Origin: Sphingomonas zeae | GTDB taxonomy: Bacteria; Pseudomonadota; Alphaproteobacteria; Sphingomonadales; Sphingomonadaceae | Assembly (NCBI RefSeq): GCF_014197135.1 | Contig: NZ_JACIFA010000010.1 | Location: 62,001-126,000, forward strand | DNA length: 64,000 bases | Direction of reading: 5' to 3' | Shown here: one piece after another, positions 17,371 to 26,189 of the stretch | How positions within the stretch are numbered: the stretch's first letter is position 1 | How the letters are laid out: every line of letters begins with the position of its first letter | Notes under the pieces: model-generated | Seen by the model: the letters and a program-made list of their open reading frames with translations, nothing else | Databases searched by the model: none | Told to the model about the DNA's origin: nothing | Program-made: the position numbers and the translations under genes

Positions 17371-18330
17371 ATGCTTCCGCCCTACGCCAAACCCCATCTC
17401 AGCTTCGCCGACCAGCTCGCCCTCCTTGAAGGCGGCGGTTTGGGCGTCACCGACCAAGCCAAAGCCATCCGCCATCTTGAGCGAATCGGCTACGGTCGCC
17501 TGTCGCCCTATTGGCAACCGCTGCAAGAGCGCATCCCCGATCCCGACGATGCCACGCGCACCATTCGCACCGACCAGTTTCAAGCCGGTGCCGAGTTTCG
17601 CCATGCCGTCGATCTCTATCTCTTCGACAAGCAGCTCCGCTTGCTCTTCCTCGATGCCATCGAACGGATCGAAGTCGCGCTGCGCGTCGATCTCGCCCAT
17701 GCGCTCGGGAATCGTGACCTGTTCGCCCATCGATCGGTCGCCTACCTCGATCCCAATCGTGCGAACGCTAATTTTAAAGGCACGACCCGGCACCTGAGCT
17801 GGTTGGCGAAGGCGGACGATTCCGTCGACCGCTGTAAAGACGATTGGGTGTCGGAGTTCTACAATACCTACACGCCGCCAATGCCGATCTGGATGGCTGT
17901 CGAGGCATGGGATTTTGGAACGCTATCCTGGCTGCTCGAAATGGCGCATCCCAACGACCGTTTCGCCATCGCAAAACGCTATAATCTGCTCCCCGACACG
18001 CTGGTGAGCTGGATCAAGAGCCTTGCCTTCGTGCGCAACATCAGCGCGCATCATTCCCGGCTGTGGAATACCGGCATCATCAACCAGCCCCAGGTGCCCA
18101 AAGCGTTCGAGGCGCCGCGCATGGTCCATATCGGCAACGACGTCGTGCAGCGGAACCGTGTCTATGGCGCGGCGGCAGTTGCCTCCTATCTCGCCAAGCG
18201 GATCAATCCGGGCACATCGTGGAGTGGCCGGATGAAAGCACATTGGCTTTCCTTCCCCGAAATGCCATTCGCCAGCGCCGCGCAGGGCGGGTTTCTCGAA
18301 GGCTGGGATCAGGAAGCGATCTGGGCCTAA
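17371..18330 (+). CDS. AbiF/AbiD-type (Abi_2) abortive infection protein
   Basis: A 319-aa Abi_2-family protein. The N-terminus KPHLSFADQLALLEGGGL with IGYGRLSPYWQPL, and the C-terminal RNISAHHSRLWN (Arg222 to His227/His228), are the family signatures. The R-N-x3-H element fits a HEPN ribonuclease active site. Abi_2 proteins abort phage infection, probably by RNA cleavage. The gene stands alone between the wHTH gene and a metal operon. The start has only a weak GGGG ribosome site; a short overlapping frame begins at 17312. Confidence 0.85.
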   Translation: MLPPYAKPHLSFADQLALLEGGGLGVTDQAKAIRHLERIGYGRLSPYWQPLQERIPDPDDATRTIRTDQFQAGAEFRHAVDLYLFDKQLRLLFLDAIERIEVALRVDLAHALGNRDLFAHRSVAYLDPNRANANFKGTTRHLSWLAKADDSVDRCKDDWVSEFYNTYTPPMPIWMAVEAWDFGTLSWLLEMAHPNDRFAIAKRYNLLPDTLVSWIKSLAFVRNISAHHSRLWNTGIINQPQVPKAFEAPRMVHIGNDVVQRNRVYGAAAVASYLAKRINPGTSWSGRMKAHWLSFPEMPFASAAQGGFLEGWDQEAIWA

Positions 18331-18354
18331 TGCGCCCGGTAGCGGTCTTCAGGA

Positions 18355-18374
18355 GGTGTGCCACGTGGCACACC
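18355..18374. promoter_or_regulatory. parS-like 20-bp palindrome (copy 1)
   Basis: GGTGTGCCACGTGGCACACC is a perfect palindrome with the CACGTG centre and TGT/ACA flanks of ParB recognition sites (canonical TGTTTCACGTGAAACA). The identical 20 bp recur at 28536-28555, near the ParB-like gene. Confidence 0.65.
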
Positions 18375-18391
18375 CCTCGCCGCGCGGCGCA

Positions 18392-18661
18392 TCACCAGTA
18401 TTTTGAGATCGCGCGGAACTGCTCCACCGCCGCCTTGGTCCCCTCACCTTCTTCGGCATGGACTAGGCAATGGTCGATATGATCGTTGATGAGCGCGCGC
18501 TTGGCGCTGGCGATGGCGTTTTCGACCGCTTGAAGCTGTTGCGCAATATCGACGCAGGGGCGCTCCTCTTCGATCATGCCGACGATGCTACGCAGATGAC
18601 CAGCGACGCGGTTGAGCCGTTTGACGATTGCGGGGTGGCTGGTGTGAGCGTGATGGGCCAT
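18392..18661 (-). CDS. RcnR/CsoR-family metal-sensing repressor
   Basis: An 89-aa all-helical DUF156 protein. The N-terminal MAHHAHTSH supplies a His near position 3, Cys36 lies in RPCVDIAQQL, and His61 and His64 lie in NDHIDHCL. This His/Cys pattern resembles the Ni/Co sensors RcnR and DmeR rather than Cu-sensing CsoR. It is divergent from an MFS exporter across two G/C-tract operators, so it probably represses that exporter and the RND operon behind it. Confidence 0.87.
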   Translation of the reverse strand: MAHHAHTSHPAIVKRLNRVAGHLRSIVGMIEEERPCVDIAQQLQAVENAIASAKRALINDHIDHCLVHAEEGEGTKAAVEQFRAISKYW

Positions 18662-18697
18662 CCCCTTATTTAGTGCGCGTGAGGGGCTGCTGTCGAG

Positions 18698-18738
18698 TAT
18701 CCCCCAGGGGGGATAGACTCGATCCCCCGGGGGGATAT
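18698..18738. promoter_or_regulatory. Tandem G/C-tract operators for the RcnR-like repressor
   Basis: TATCCCCCAGGGGGGATA (18698-18715) and GATCCCCCGGGGGGATAT (18721-18738) are near-identical palindromes with AT-flanked C5/G5-6 tracts. This is the known operator form of the CsoR/RcnR/FrmR family. The second ends 9 bp before the MFS start codon. Confidence 0.85.
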
Positions 18739-18747
18739 AGCGCGATC

Positions 18748-20073
18748 ATGCTCAGTGTCCTCGCCAACCGCACGTATCGGCACCTTTTCCTCGCGCAGAT
18801 CATCGCGCTTGTAGGAACGGGACTGGCGACGGTCGCGCTCGGCTTGCTCGCTTACGACATAGCTGGCGGCAGTGCCGGGGCGGTGCTGGGGACTGCGCTT
18901 GCGATTAAGATGGTCGCCTATATCGGCGTCGCGCCGATCGCCGGCGCGTTCGCCAATCGCGTGCCACGCCGTGCCTTGCTGGTCGGAATGGACGTGATCC
19001 GCGCCGGTGTCGCCATTTGCCTGCCGTTCGTGAACCAAGTCTGGCAGGTCTATATCTTGATCTTCGTCCTGCAATCGGCATCGGCCGCGTTCACGCCAAC
19101 CTTTCAGGCTACGATCCCGGACGTCCTCCCGGAGGAACGCGACTATACCCGCGCGCTGTCCCTGTCCCGCCTCGCCTATGACATGGAGAGCCTGACGAGC
19201 CCGATCCTCGCGGCCGGTCTTTTGACGGTGATGAGCTACCACTGGCTGTTCTCGGGCACCGCGATAGGCTTTGTCGCGTCGGCGCTGCTGGTCGTATCGA
19301 CCGTCCTGCCCCGACCGGCGCCGGTTGAGGCCGAGGGCGGCATCTACGACAAGACGACGCGGGGCACGCGTATATACCTCGCGACGCCTCGCCTGCGCGG
19401 ATTGCTGGCGCTGACCCTCACCGCTGCCGCCGCGAGCGCAATGGTGATCGTCAACACCGTCGTTATCGTGAAAGGCATGGGCCTAAGCCAGCGCGACGTC
19501 GCGTTGACCCTCGCCGCCTTCGGGGGCGGCTCGATCACCGCTGCGCTGACCCTGCCTCGTATCCTCGATCGGATTGCGGATCGGACCGTCATGCTGGTCG
19601 CCGCCGCTATCCTGACGTTGGCGCTCGCGGCCCTCGCCGCGATCACCGCCATCATGCAGCCAGGCCCGGCCTACTGGCATGTCCTGCTCGGCGGATGGTT
19701 GGTGCTGGGCGTCGCCTATTCAGCGAGCGTCACGCCATCGGGACGGCTGCTACGTCGGTCGGCGAACGCCGATGATCGCCCCGCATTGTTCGCGGCACAA
19801 TTCGCACTCAGCCACGTCTGCTGGCTGGTCTGCTATCCGCTCGACGGCCAGCTCGGCGCTCGCGTCGGAATGGAGGCGGCGTTCGGTGCGATGGCCGTTC
19901 TTGCTGCGATCGGCACCCTCGTCGCCGTCCGTATATGGCCCGCGAACGACCCCGACGTGATCGCGCATGAACATAGCGACCTCGCCGCCGATGATCCGCA
20001 TCTCGCGGTCCACAGCCACGGCGAACATCCCTATGTGATCGACCGTCGCCATCCAAAATGGCCGGGTAAGTGA
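18748..20073 (+). CDS. MFS metal exporter (NreB-like, His-rich C-terminus)
   Basis: A 441-aa 12-helix MFS protein starting MLSVLANRTYRHLFLAQIIA. The C-terminal tail is His-rich (HEHSDLAADDPHLAVHSHGE), as in the nickel exporter NreB. With the RcnR-type repressor upstream and an RND efflux system downstream, Ni(II)/Co(II) export is the best inference. The ATG at 18748 is chosen because family similarity begins there; upstream codons run through the operators. Confidence 0.82.
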   Translation: MLSVLANRTYRHLFLAQIIALVGTGLATVALGLLAYDIAGGSAGAVLGTALAIKMVAYIGVAPIAGAFANRVPRRALLVGMDVIRAGVAICLPFVNQVWQVYILIFVLQSASAAFTPTFQATIPDVLPEERDYTRALSLSRLAYDMESLTSPILAAGLLTVMSYHWLFSGTAIGFVASALLVVSTVLPRPAPVEAEGGIYDKTTRGTRIYLATPRLRGLLALTLTAAAASAMVIVNTVVIVKGMGLSQRDVALTLAAFGGGSITAALTLPRILDRIADRTVMLVAAAILTLALAALAAITAIMQPGPAYWHVLLGGWLVLGVAYSASVTPSGRLLRRSANADDRPALFAAQFALSHVCWLVCYPLDGQLGARVGMEAAFGAMAVLAAIGTLVAVRIWPANDPDVIAHEHSDLAADDPHLAVHSHGEHPYVIDRRHPKWPGK

Positions 20074-20114
20074 TTTCCTTGCCCCGTTCCCAACGTCCGC
20101 CTACGCTGCGCACG

Positions 20115-20495
20115 ATGGCGATGCGTCGTTCCTCTTCCGCGCTGTTCGGAGCCGTGCTGGCGCTCGTCGCCATGCTCGGCCTCGTCGCGGCGTCGTCGTG
20201 GCACAGCGCGATGGTCCATGACCATGTGCCCGTGCAAGTCGCCGCCGTCGACCATGACCATGACCATGACCATGCGGCTGCGGCCGAGCATAACGATCAC
20301 GCTCCCGCCAAGCAGACTGGCGGCGACAGTCCGGTGCATGTTCTCGCTCATGCCGCTGGTCATTGGGTCGCCTTCGACGGGCCGACGACTGCGAAAGTGC
20401 CGGCGATCGTCGCCGCTCGCGCGTGGTCGATCCTCACCACATCGCTGGCGAGCGGTATCGATCCTTCCAAGCTCCTGCGCCCTCCCCGCGGATGA
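20115..20495 (+). CDS. His-rich periplasmic metal-binding protein (CzcI-like)
   Basis: A 126-aa protein with signal peptide MAMRRSSSALFGAVLALVAM and a mature N-terminus full of His and Asp (VDHDHDHDHAAAAEHNDHAP). It is placed immediately before an RND efflux operon, as CzcI and CnrX-like proteins are. It probably buffers or senses metal in the periplasm. A GTG at 20070, overlapping the MFS stop by 4 bp, is an alternative start. Confidence 0.7.
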   Translation: MAMRRSSSALFGAVLALVAMLGLVAASSWHSAMVHDHVPVQVAAVDHDHDHDHAAAAEHNDHAPAKQTGGDSPVHVLAHAAGHWVAFDGPTTAKVPAIVAARAWSILTTSLASGIDPSKLLRPPRG

Positions 20496-20548
20496 GTCTC
20501 GCCGGCGCGTGACGCGCCGACAGACTTACCCCTGGAGGATTATGGATT

Positions 20549-21808
20549 ATGAACGGCAGTTATCGCCGGCAGCGCGTGCTTGCGCTGGCCGGCACGCTCG
20601 CGGCGCTATGGCCCGCGGGTGCAGCGTGGTCGCAGACCGCGCCCCCTTTCGCACAGCTTCTGAACCAGACGCGCGATGTGCCCCGCGTCACGGTCTTGGA
20701 AGCCGACGTCGCCCGCGCGCGGGGCCTTGCCGAGCAAGCTCGCGCGCGGCCTAACCCGTCGATCAACGTCTATGCCGAAAATTTCGCGGGCGACCTCGAT
20801 CGCAACGCGCGCAACCAGCAGCAAACGACGTTCCAGATCGATCAGCCCATCGAGCTGGGTGGCAAGCGATCAGCCCGGATCGCCGCCGGTGAAGCCGGCA
20901 TCGTCGCGGCGCAGGCGCGCAATCGCGATGGTCGCCTTGTCTATGCGACCGAGCTGGCACGCGCCTATGCCGGCGCCGAGATCGCCGATCGGCGCATCGC
21001 TATTGCCGAGGACGAAGTTGAGGAGGCGACCGACGACCTGAAGGTGGCCCGCGCCTTGGTCGGCGCTGGCAAGGAAGCCCGCCTCCGGCAGGTGCAGGCT
21101 GAAACAGAACTCAACACGCTTCAGGCCGACCTCGAAAACGCGCGCGCCCTCAAGACGGCCGCGCTGGCACGCCTGTCCGCGCTGGCCGGTATTACAACCC
21201 CCTTCACCGGCCTGTCGGAATCACTCTTGGATCGGCTCGACGCCAAGCCGGCGTTCGGCCCCATCGACCCTATGCAGGCGACGATGGTGCGCGTTGCAGA
21301 AGCCGAACGGGACGCCGCAGCGCGAGCGGTGACGGTGCAACAGCGCCTCGCCATCCCCAACGTCACCGCGCAGCTCGGCGTGCGCCAGCTTCGCGTCGCG
21401 AGCGGCCCCGCCGTCGTTGCCGGCATATCCGTCCCGCTGCCCCTCTTCGATCGCAACCGGGGCAACATCTCGGCGGCACGTGCCGAACTGCAAGGTGCCG
21501 AGGCGCGTGCCGCAGCAGCCCGGCTCGAAGCCGAGGCGGGGACACGCGCTGGTCTCGCACTGGTAGAGGCAGCCGACGCTCGCGCCGCTGCCGCGCAGCG
21601 GACGTTGGCGACCGCCCAAGAGGGCTATCGCCTCGCTCGCGTGGCCTACGAGGCGGGCAAAAGCCCGCTGATCGAACTCCTTGCCGCGCGTCACAATCTC
21701 GGGGTCGCCCGTGGCGTCATCCTCGACGCCGCCGCAGCGCGCCTCGACGCTCGCGCCAATCTGGCCCGTCTGCAGGGCCTCACCATCACCGGAGAAGCGG
21801 TGCAATGA
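20549..21808 (+). CDS. czcC: CzcC-type outer-membrane efflux factor
   Basis: A 419-aa TolC-family protein with a signal peptide ending near AAWSQ, two repeated helical halves (for example ARGLAEQARARPNPSINVYA and ARVAYEAGKSPLIELLAARH) and the usual Pro/Asn-rich barrel entry. It forms the outer-membrane exit of the tripartite pump. The ATG at 20549 lies 11 bp after GGAGG. It overlaps czcB by ATGA. Confidence 0.92.
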   Translation: MNGSYRRQRVLALAGTLAALWPAGAAWSQTAPPFAQLLNQTRDVPRVTVLEADVARARGLAEQARARPNPSINVYAENFAGDLDRNARNQQQTTFQIDQPIELGGKRSARIAAGEAGIVAAQARNRDGRLVYATELARAYAGAEIADRRIAIAEDEVEEATDDLKVARALVGAGKEARLRQVQAETELNTLQADLENARALKTAALARLSALAGITTPFTGLSESLLDRLDAKPAFGPIDPMQATMVRVAEAERDAAARAVTVQQRLAIPNVTAQLGVRQLRVASGPAVVAGISVPLPLFDRNRGNISAARAELQGAEARAAAARLEAEAGTRAGLALVEAADARAAAAQRTLATAQEGYRLARVAYEAGKSPLIELLAARHNLGVARGVILDAAAARLDARANLARLQGLTITGEAVQ

Positions 21809-22959
21809 CCGATAAAAATCGTCTCTACACCGGCGCCGCCATTGGCCTGGTCGCTGCCGCTGCGCTTGGGTTCGGCGCTGCGCGCCTCACCCAATCGTCC
21901 ACCCCCGCCCCTGCCCCTACGGAAGCCGCAGCGCCAGCAAAGCCGTCGAACACGGTCGCGATGACGCAACAGGCGCTTTCAGCATCGCAAATCACTGTAG
22001 CCCCGGCGGCATCCGGCGAGCTGGACGCCGCGATCCTTGCCTCCGCCACGGTCGAGGCGACGCCCGACGCCGAGGCGGTGCTGACCGCGCGCGCGCCAGG
22101 CACGGTCAGCCGTATCATGGTCCGCATCGGCGATCCGGTTCGCGCCGGCCAGACCCTTGCATTGGTCGAGAGCCGCGACGCTTCACAAATCGCAGCCGAC
22201 CGCTCGGCCGCATCCGCGCGCGTCACCCTCGCCGCGCGTCAGCTCGAACGAGAGCGCGGTTTGCTCGCGCAGGGTGTGACACCCCGCGCCGACTATGAAT
22301 CGGCACAGGCCAACCTTGCCGTCGCCCAGGCCGACGCTCGCCGGGCTAGCGCCGCCGCGGGCGCGGCTCGCGTGTCGGGCGACGGTCGATCGGTTGCGGT
22401 CGTCAGCCCCGTTTCGGGGCGCGTTACCAATGCCGGTGCCAATCTCGGCCAGTTCGTCGCGGCTGAAACCGAGCTGTTCCGCGTCGCCGATCCGAGCCGG
22501 CTTCAGATTACCGCAAGCGTCCCGCCTGCCGATGCTGGCCGTGTCCGAGAAGGCGACAGGGTAGAGCTGACCACCACAGACGGTCGCACGATAGAAGGGC
22601 GGGTGCGTTCGGCGACCGGCGTCGTCGATCCGCAATCGCGGACCGCGACGGTCGTCGTCACGCCGACCGCCGGCGGCAGCACGCTTGCCCCGGGCCAGCT
22701 TGTTCAGGCTCGCATCCTCGCCAGTGGCGGGGCCGCAAAGAGCGGCGTGATGGTGCCGCAAGACGCGGTGCAGACGCTTGGCAGCGACAGCGTGGTGTTC
22801 GTCCGCACCGGCCAGGGCTTCCGCGCGCAGCCGGTTCAGATCGGCAGCCGATCGGGCGGGATGGTGGCGATCACCGGCGGCCTTGCCGCCGGCACGCAGA
22901 TCGCCACCACCAACGCTTTCCTTCTCAAGGCCGAGATCGAGAAGGAGTCGGCGGAATGA
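21805..22959 (+). CDS. czcB: CzcB-type periplasmic adaptor (membrane fusion protein)
   Basis: A 384-aa HlyD-type adaptor. It has one N-terminal transmembrane helix, a lipoyl/barrel-sandwich part (APGTVSRIMVRIGDPVRAGQ), a coiled-coil hairpin (about 125-180) and a beta-barrel domain. Unlike the second copy (54565-55743) it lacks a lipobox. It connects CzcA and CzcC. It overlaps both neighbours by ATGA. Confidence 0.92.
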   Translation: MTDKNRLYTGAAIGLVAAAALGFGAARLTQSSTPAPAPTEAAAPAKPSNTVAMTQQALSASQITVAPAASGELDAAILASATVEATPDAEAVLTARAPGTVSRIMVRIGDPVRAGQTLALVESRDASQIAADRSAASARVTLAARQLERERGLLAQGVTPRADYESAQANLAVAQADARRASAAAGAARVSGDGRSVAVVSPVSGRVTNAGANLGQFVAAETELFRVADPSRLQITASVPPADAGRVREGDRVELTTTDGRTIEGRVRSATGVVDPQSRTATVVVTPTAGGSTLAPGQLVQARILASGGAAKSGVMVPQDAVQTLGSDSVVFVRTGQGFRAQPVQIGSRSGGMVAITGGLAAGTQIATTNAFLLKAEIEKESAE

Positions 22960-25900
22960 TCGGCCGCATCCTCTCCCTTTCGGTCCGGATGCGATGGCTT
23001 GTCGCCTTCCTGACCCTCGTCGTCATCGGCTTCGGCCTCTGGCAGATCACCAAGCTGCCGATCGACGCCGTGCCCGACGTCACCAACCGGCAGGTCCAGA
23101 TCAGCACCTTCGCGCCGACGCTGGGGCCGGTCGACATCGAGAAGCAGGTGACGTTCCCGGTGGAGACGGCGCTTGCCGGAATACCAGGGCTTGAGATGAC
23201 CCGCTCCATCTCACGCAATGGCTTCAGCCAGGTGACAGCGGTCTTTACCGACCGCACCGATATTTACTTTGCGCGCCAGCAGGTGACGGAACGGCTCGCA
23301 CAGTCGCGCGACAGCCTTCCCGCCAACGCGCAGCCGATCCTCGCGCCGCTCAGCACCGGGCTTGGCGAGATCTTCTTCTATTCGGTCGCCTTCCGCCATC
23401 CCGACGGCAAGGGCCTGAAGACGGTCGACGGCAAACCGGGCTGGCAGTCGGACGGCAGCTACCTCACCCCCGAGGGCGAGCGGCTGACCACCGAACTGGC
23501 GAAGGCCGCCTATCTCCGCACGGTGCAGGACTGGATCATCCGCCCGCAGATGCGGGCGGTGCGCGGCGTCGCCGGCGTCGATTCCAACGGCGGCTATGTG
23601 AAGCAATATCTGATCGAGCCGAACCTCAACGCGCTCGCCAGCTATGGATTGTCCGTCACGGAGCTGGCGGATGCGATGGAGCGGGCCAACCTCTCCGCCG
23701 GGTCGAACTATGTCCGCCGCGCTGGCGAGAGCTTCCTTGTCCGCGCCGATGCTCGTCTGAAGTCGATCGAAGACATTCAGGAAGCCGTCGTCGCGACCCG
23801 CAACGGCGTCCCCGTTCGCGTCAAGGACGTGGGCCAGGTGGTGATCGGCGGTGCGGTCCGCACCGGCTCCGGCAGTCGCATGGGATCGGAAGCGGTCATC
23901 TCGACCGTGCTGATGCTGGTAGGCGACAACAGCCGCATCGTCGCGACAGACGCCGCCGAGAAGCTGACGCAGATCAACAAGGCGCTGCCGCCCGACGTGT
24001 TCGCCGAGCCGGTCTATAACCGCTCAAAGCTCGTCAACGCGACGATCGCGACGGTGGAAAAGAACCTGACCGAAGGCGCGCTGCTCGTCATCGTCGTGCT
24101 GTTCCTGCTGCTCGGCAACATCCGCGCTGCGCTCATCACCGCCGCAGTCATCCCGATTACCATGTTGATGACGGCCGCAGGAATGAACGGGCTGGGCGTG
24201 TCGGGCAATCTGATGAGCCTCGGCGCGCTCGATTTCGGGTTGATCGTCGACGGCGCCGTCATCATCGTCGAGAACGCGCTTCGCCGCCTCGCCGAACGCC
24301 AGGAGCATGAAGGCCGGCTTCTCACCCGCGAAGAGCGGATGGAGGAAACGACGCTCGCGGCCAAGGAGATGGTGCGGCCGACCGTTTATGGTCAGCTCAT
24401 CATCTTCCTCGTCTTCGTGCCGCTGCTCACCTTCCAGGGCGTTGAGGGCAAGACGTTCGCGCCGATGGCGATCACGTTGATGGTGGCGCTCGCCTCTGCT
24501 TTCGTCCTGTCGCTTACCTTCGTTCCCGCGATGATCGCGATCGTCGTCAAGGGCCGGGTCAGTGAGACGGAAGTGAAGCCGATCCGCTGGTTCAAGGAAC
24601 GCTACGCCCCCGTGCTGGGCCGGGCTGTCGCCCGCCCGATGCCCTTCATCCTGGGCGGTGTCGGCGTGTTCGTCGCGGCCGTGCTGAGCTTTGGCTTCCT
24701 CGGCGAGGAGTTCATGCCGCAGCTCGACGAGAAGGACATAACCGTCACCAACTTCCGCGTGCCATCTGCGTCGATCGACCAATCGACGCAGATGCAGCTC
24801 CAGATCGAGAATGCATTGAAGACGCTGCCGGAGGTGGCGCTGGTCTTCTCCAAGAACGGTAACGCCGACCTCGGCACCGATCCGATGCCACCCAATGCGT
24901 CGGATACCTACGTCATCCCCAAGCCGGAGAACGAGTGGCCGACGGAGGTGAAAAGCAAGGAGGACATTCTTCGCCGCATCGAGGAGCGGATGAAGCCGCT
25001 GATCGGCAACCGGACGGAGATCCAGCAACCGATCCAGATGCGCTTCAACGAGCTGATCGCCGGCGTTCGCGCCGACGTCGCGATCAAACTTTACGGCGAC
25101 GACCTCGACGCGATGAGCGAACAGGCGAAGCGCATCGCCGCCGTCATGCGCACGATCCCCGGCGCTGGCGACGTGAGTGCCGAACAGACGTCCGGCGCGC
25201 CGACCTTCGACGTGCAGATCGACCGTCAGGCGGCGGGCCGTTACGGCCTGTCGGTCGAGGAGGTGGCGAACACCGTCTCGGCTGCGCTTGGCGGGCGTGA
25301 GGCCGGGCTGCTGTTCGAGGGCGACCGGCGGTTCGACGTCGTGGTCCGCCTGCCCGACGCGCAGCGGGACGACCTTGAGACGCTGGGGTCGATCCCGGTG
25401 ATGCTGCCCGCTGCCGAAGGTCAGGTGGCGCGCTCGATCCCGCTAAGCCAGGTCGCCCGGTTCAACTACACCCAAGGGTTGAACCAGATCAGTCGTGAGA
25501 ACGGCAAGCGGATGGTGGTCGTGCAGATCAACGTGCGTGGGCGCGACCTTGGCGGGTTCGTCGAGGAAGCGCAGGCGAAGATCGGCCAGATGCAGCTCCC
25601 CGCTGGCATGTATACCGAGTGGGGCGGCACCTTCGAGAGCCTGCAATCGGCTCGGCTACGCCTGCTGATCGTGGTGCCGATCTGCTTCATTGCGATCTAC
25701 GCCCTGCTCTACATGGCGCTCGGCAGCTTCGTGTCGGCGGCGATCGTGTTCTCGGCGGTGCCGATGGCGCTTGCCGGGGGCGTGTTTGCGCTGCTGCTGC
25801 GCGGCATCCCCTTCTCGATCACCGCAGCGGTCGGGTTCATCGCCCTGTCGGGCGTCGCCGTCCTCAACGGCCTCGTGATGATGAGCGCGATCGGGAAGCA

Positions 25901-26189
25901 TCGCGAGGAAGGGGCGAGCGACGATGACGCGATCGTGGACGGCGCAATGGAGCGCGTCCGCCCGGTGCTGATGACCGCGCTGGTGGCATCGCTCGGCTTC
26001 GTGCCGATGGCGCTCGCCACCGGCACAGGTGCCGAGGTGCAACGGCCGCTCGCAACCGTCGTCATCGGCGGCCTCATTACTTCGACCGCCCTGACCTTGC
26101 TGGTGCTGCCAGCGATCACCGCCCTGGCGGGCCGGTGGTCGCAACGGCGACGCCCCGACCCTGCCACCCCGACGCACGCGCTCGCGTGA
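22956..26189 (+). CDS. czcA: CzcA-type HME-RND heavy-metal efflux pump
   Basis: A 1077-aa RND transporter with twelve transmembrane helices. The N-terminus has LPIDAVPDVTNRQVQI and the fourth helix carries DFGLIVDGAVIIVEN (residues 426-440), the proton-relay signature of divalent-cation HME pumps. It exports metal from periplasm or cytoplasm through CzcB and CzcC. The RcnR-type repressor upstream suggests Ni/Co, but Zn/Cd cannot be excluded. It overlaps hupE by TGATG. Confidence 0.95.
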   Translation: MIGRILSLSVRMRWLVAFLTLVVIGFGLWQITKLPIDAVPDVTNRQVQISTFAPTLGPVDIEKQVTFPVETALAGIPGLEMTRSISRNGFSQVTAVFTDRTDIYFARQQVTERLAQSRDSLPANAQPILAPLSTGLGEIFFYSVAFRHPDGKGLKTVDGKPGWQSDGSYLTPEGERLTTELAKAAYLRTVQDWIIRPQMRAVRGVAGVDSNGGYVKQYLIEPNLNALASYGLSVTELADAMERANLSAGSNYVRRAGESFLVRADARLKSIEDIQEAVVATRNGVPVRVKDVGQVVIGGAVRTGSGSRMGSEAVISTVLMLVGDNSRIVATDAAEKLTQINKALPPDVFAEPVYNRSKLVNATIATVEKNLTEGALLVIVVLFLLLGNIRAALITAAVIPITMLMTAAGMNGLGVSGNLMSLGALDFGLIVDGAVIIVENALRRLAERQEHEGRLLTREERMEETTLAAKEMVRPTVYGQLIIFLVFVPLLTFQGVEGKTFAPMAITLMVALASAFVLSLTFVPAMIAIVVKGRVSETEVKPIRWFKERYAPVLGRAVARPMPFILGGVGVFVAAVLSFGFLGEEFMPQLDEKDITVTNFRVPSASIDQSTQMQLQIENALKTLPEVALVFSKNGNADLGTDPMPPNASDTYVIPKPENEWPTEVKSKEDILRRIEERMKPLIGNRTEIQQPIQMRFNELIAGVRADVAIKLYGDDLDAMSEQAKRIAAVMRTIPGAGDVSAEQTSGAPTFDVQIDRQAAGRYGLSVEEVANTVSAALGGREAGLLFEGDRRFDVVVRLPDAQRDDLETLGSIPVMLPAAEGQVARSIPLSQVARFNYTQGLNQISRENGKRMVVVQINVRGRDLGGFVEEAQAKIGQMQLPAGMYTEWGGTFESLQSARLRLLIVVPICFIAIYALLYMALGSFVSAAIVFSAVPMALAGGVFALLLRGIPFSITAAVGFIALSGVAVLNGLVMMSAIGKHREEGASDDDAIVDGAMERVRPVLMTALVASLGFVPMALATGTGAEVQRPLATVVIGGLITSTALTLLVLPAITALAGRWSQRRRPDPATPTHALA

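Noticed and set aside
17312-17797. Alternative frame overlapping the start of the Abi gene
   Set aside because: After about 20 codons it is a Ser/Pro/Arg-rich shadow of the Abi_2 protein.
20244-20275. GACCAT tandem repeat considered as a microsatellite
   Set aside because: It simply encodes the His-Asp run of the CzcI-like protein, so coding selection explains it.
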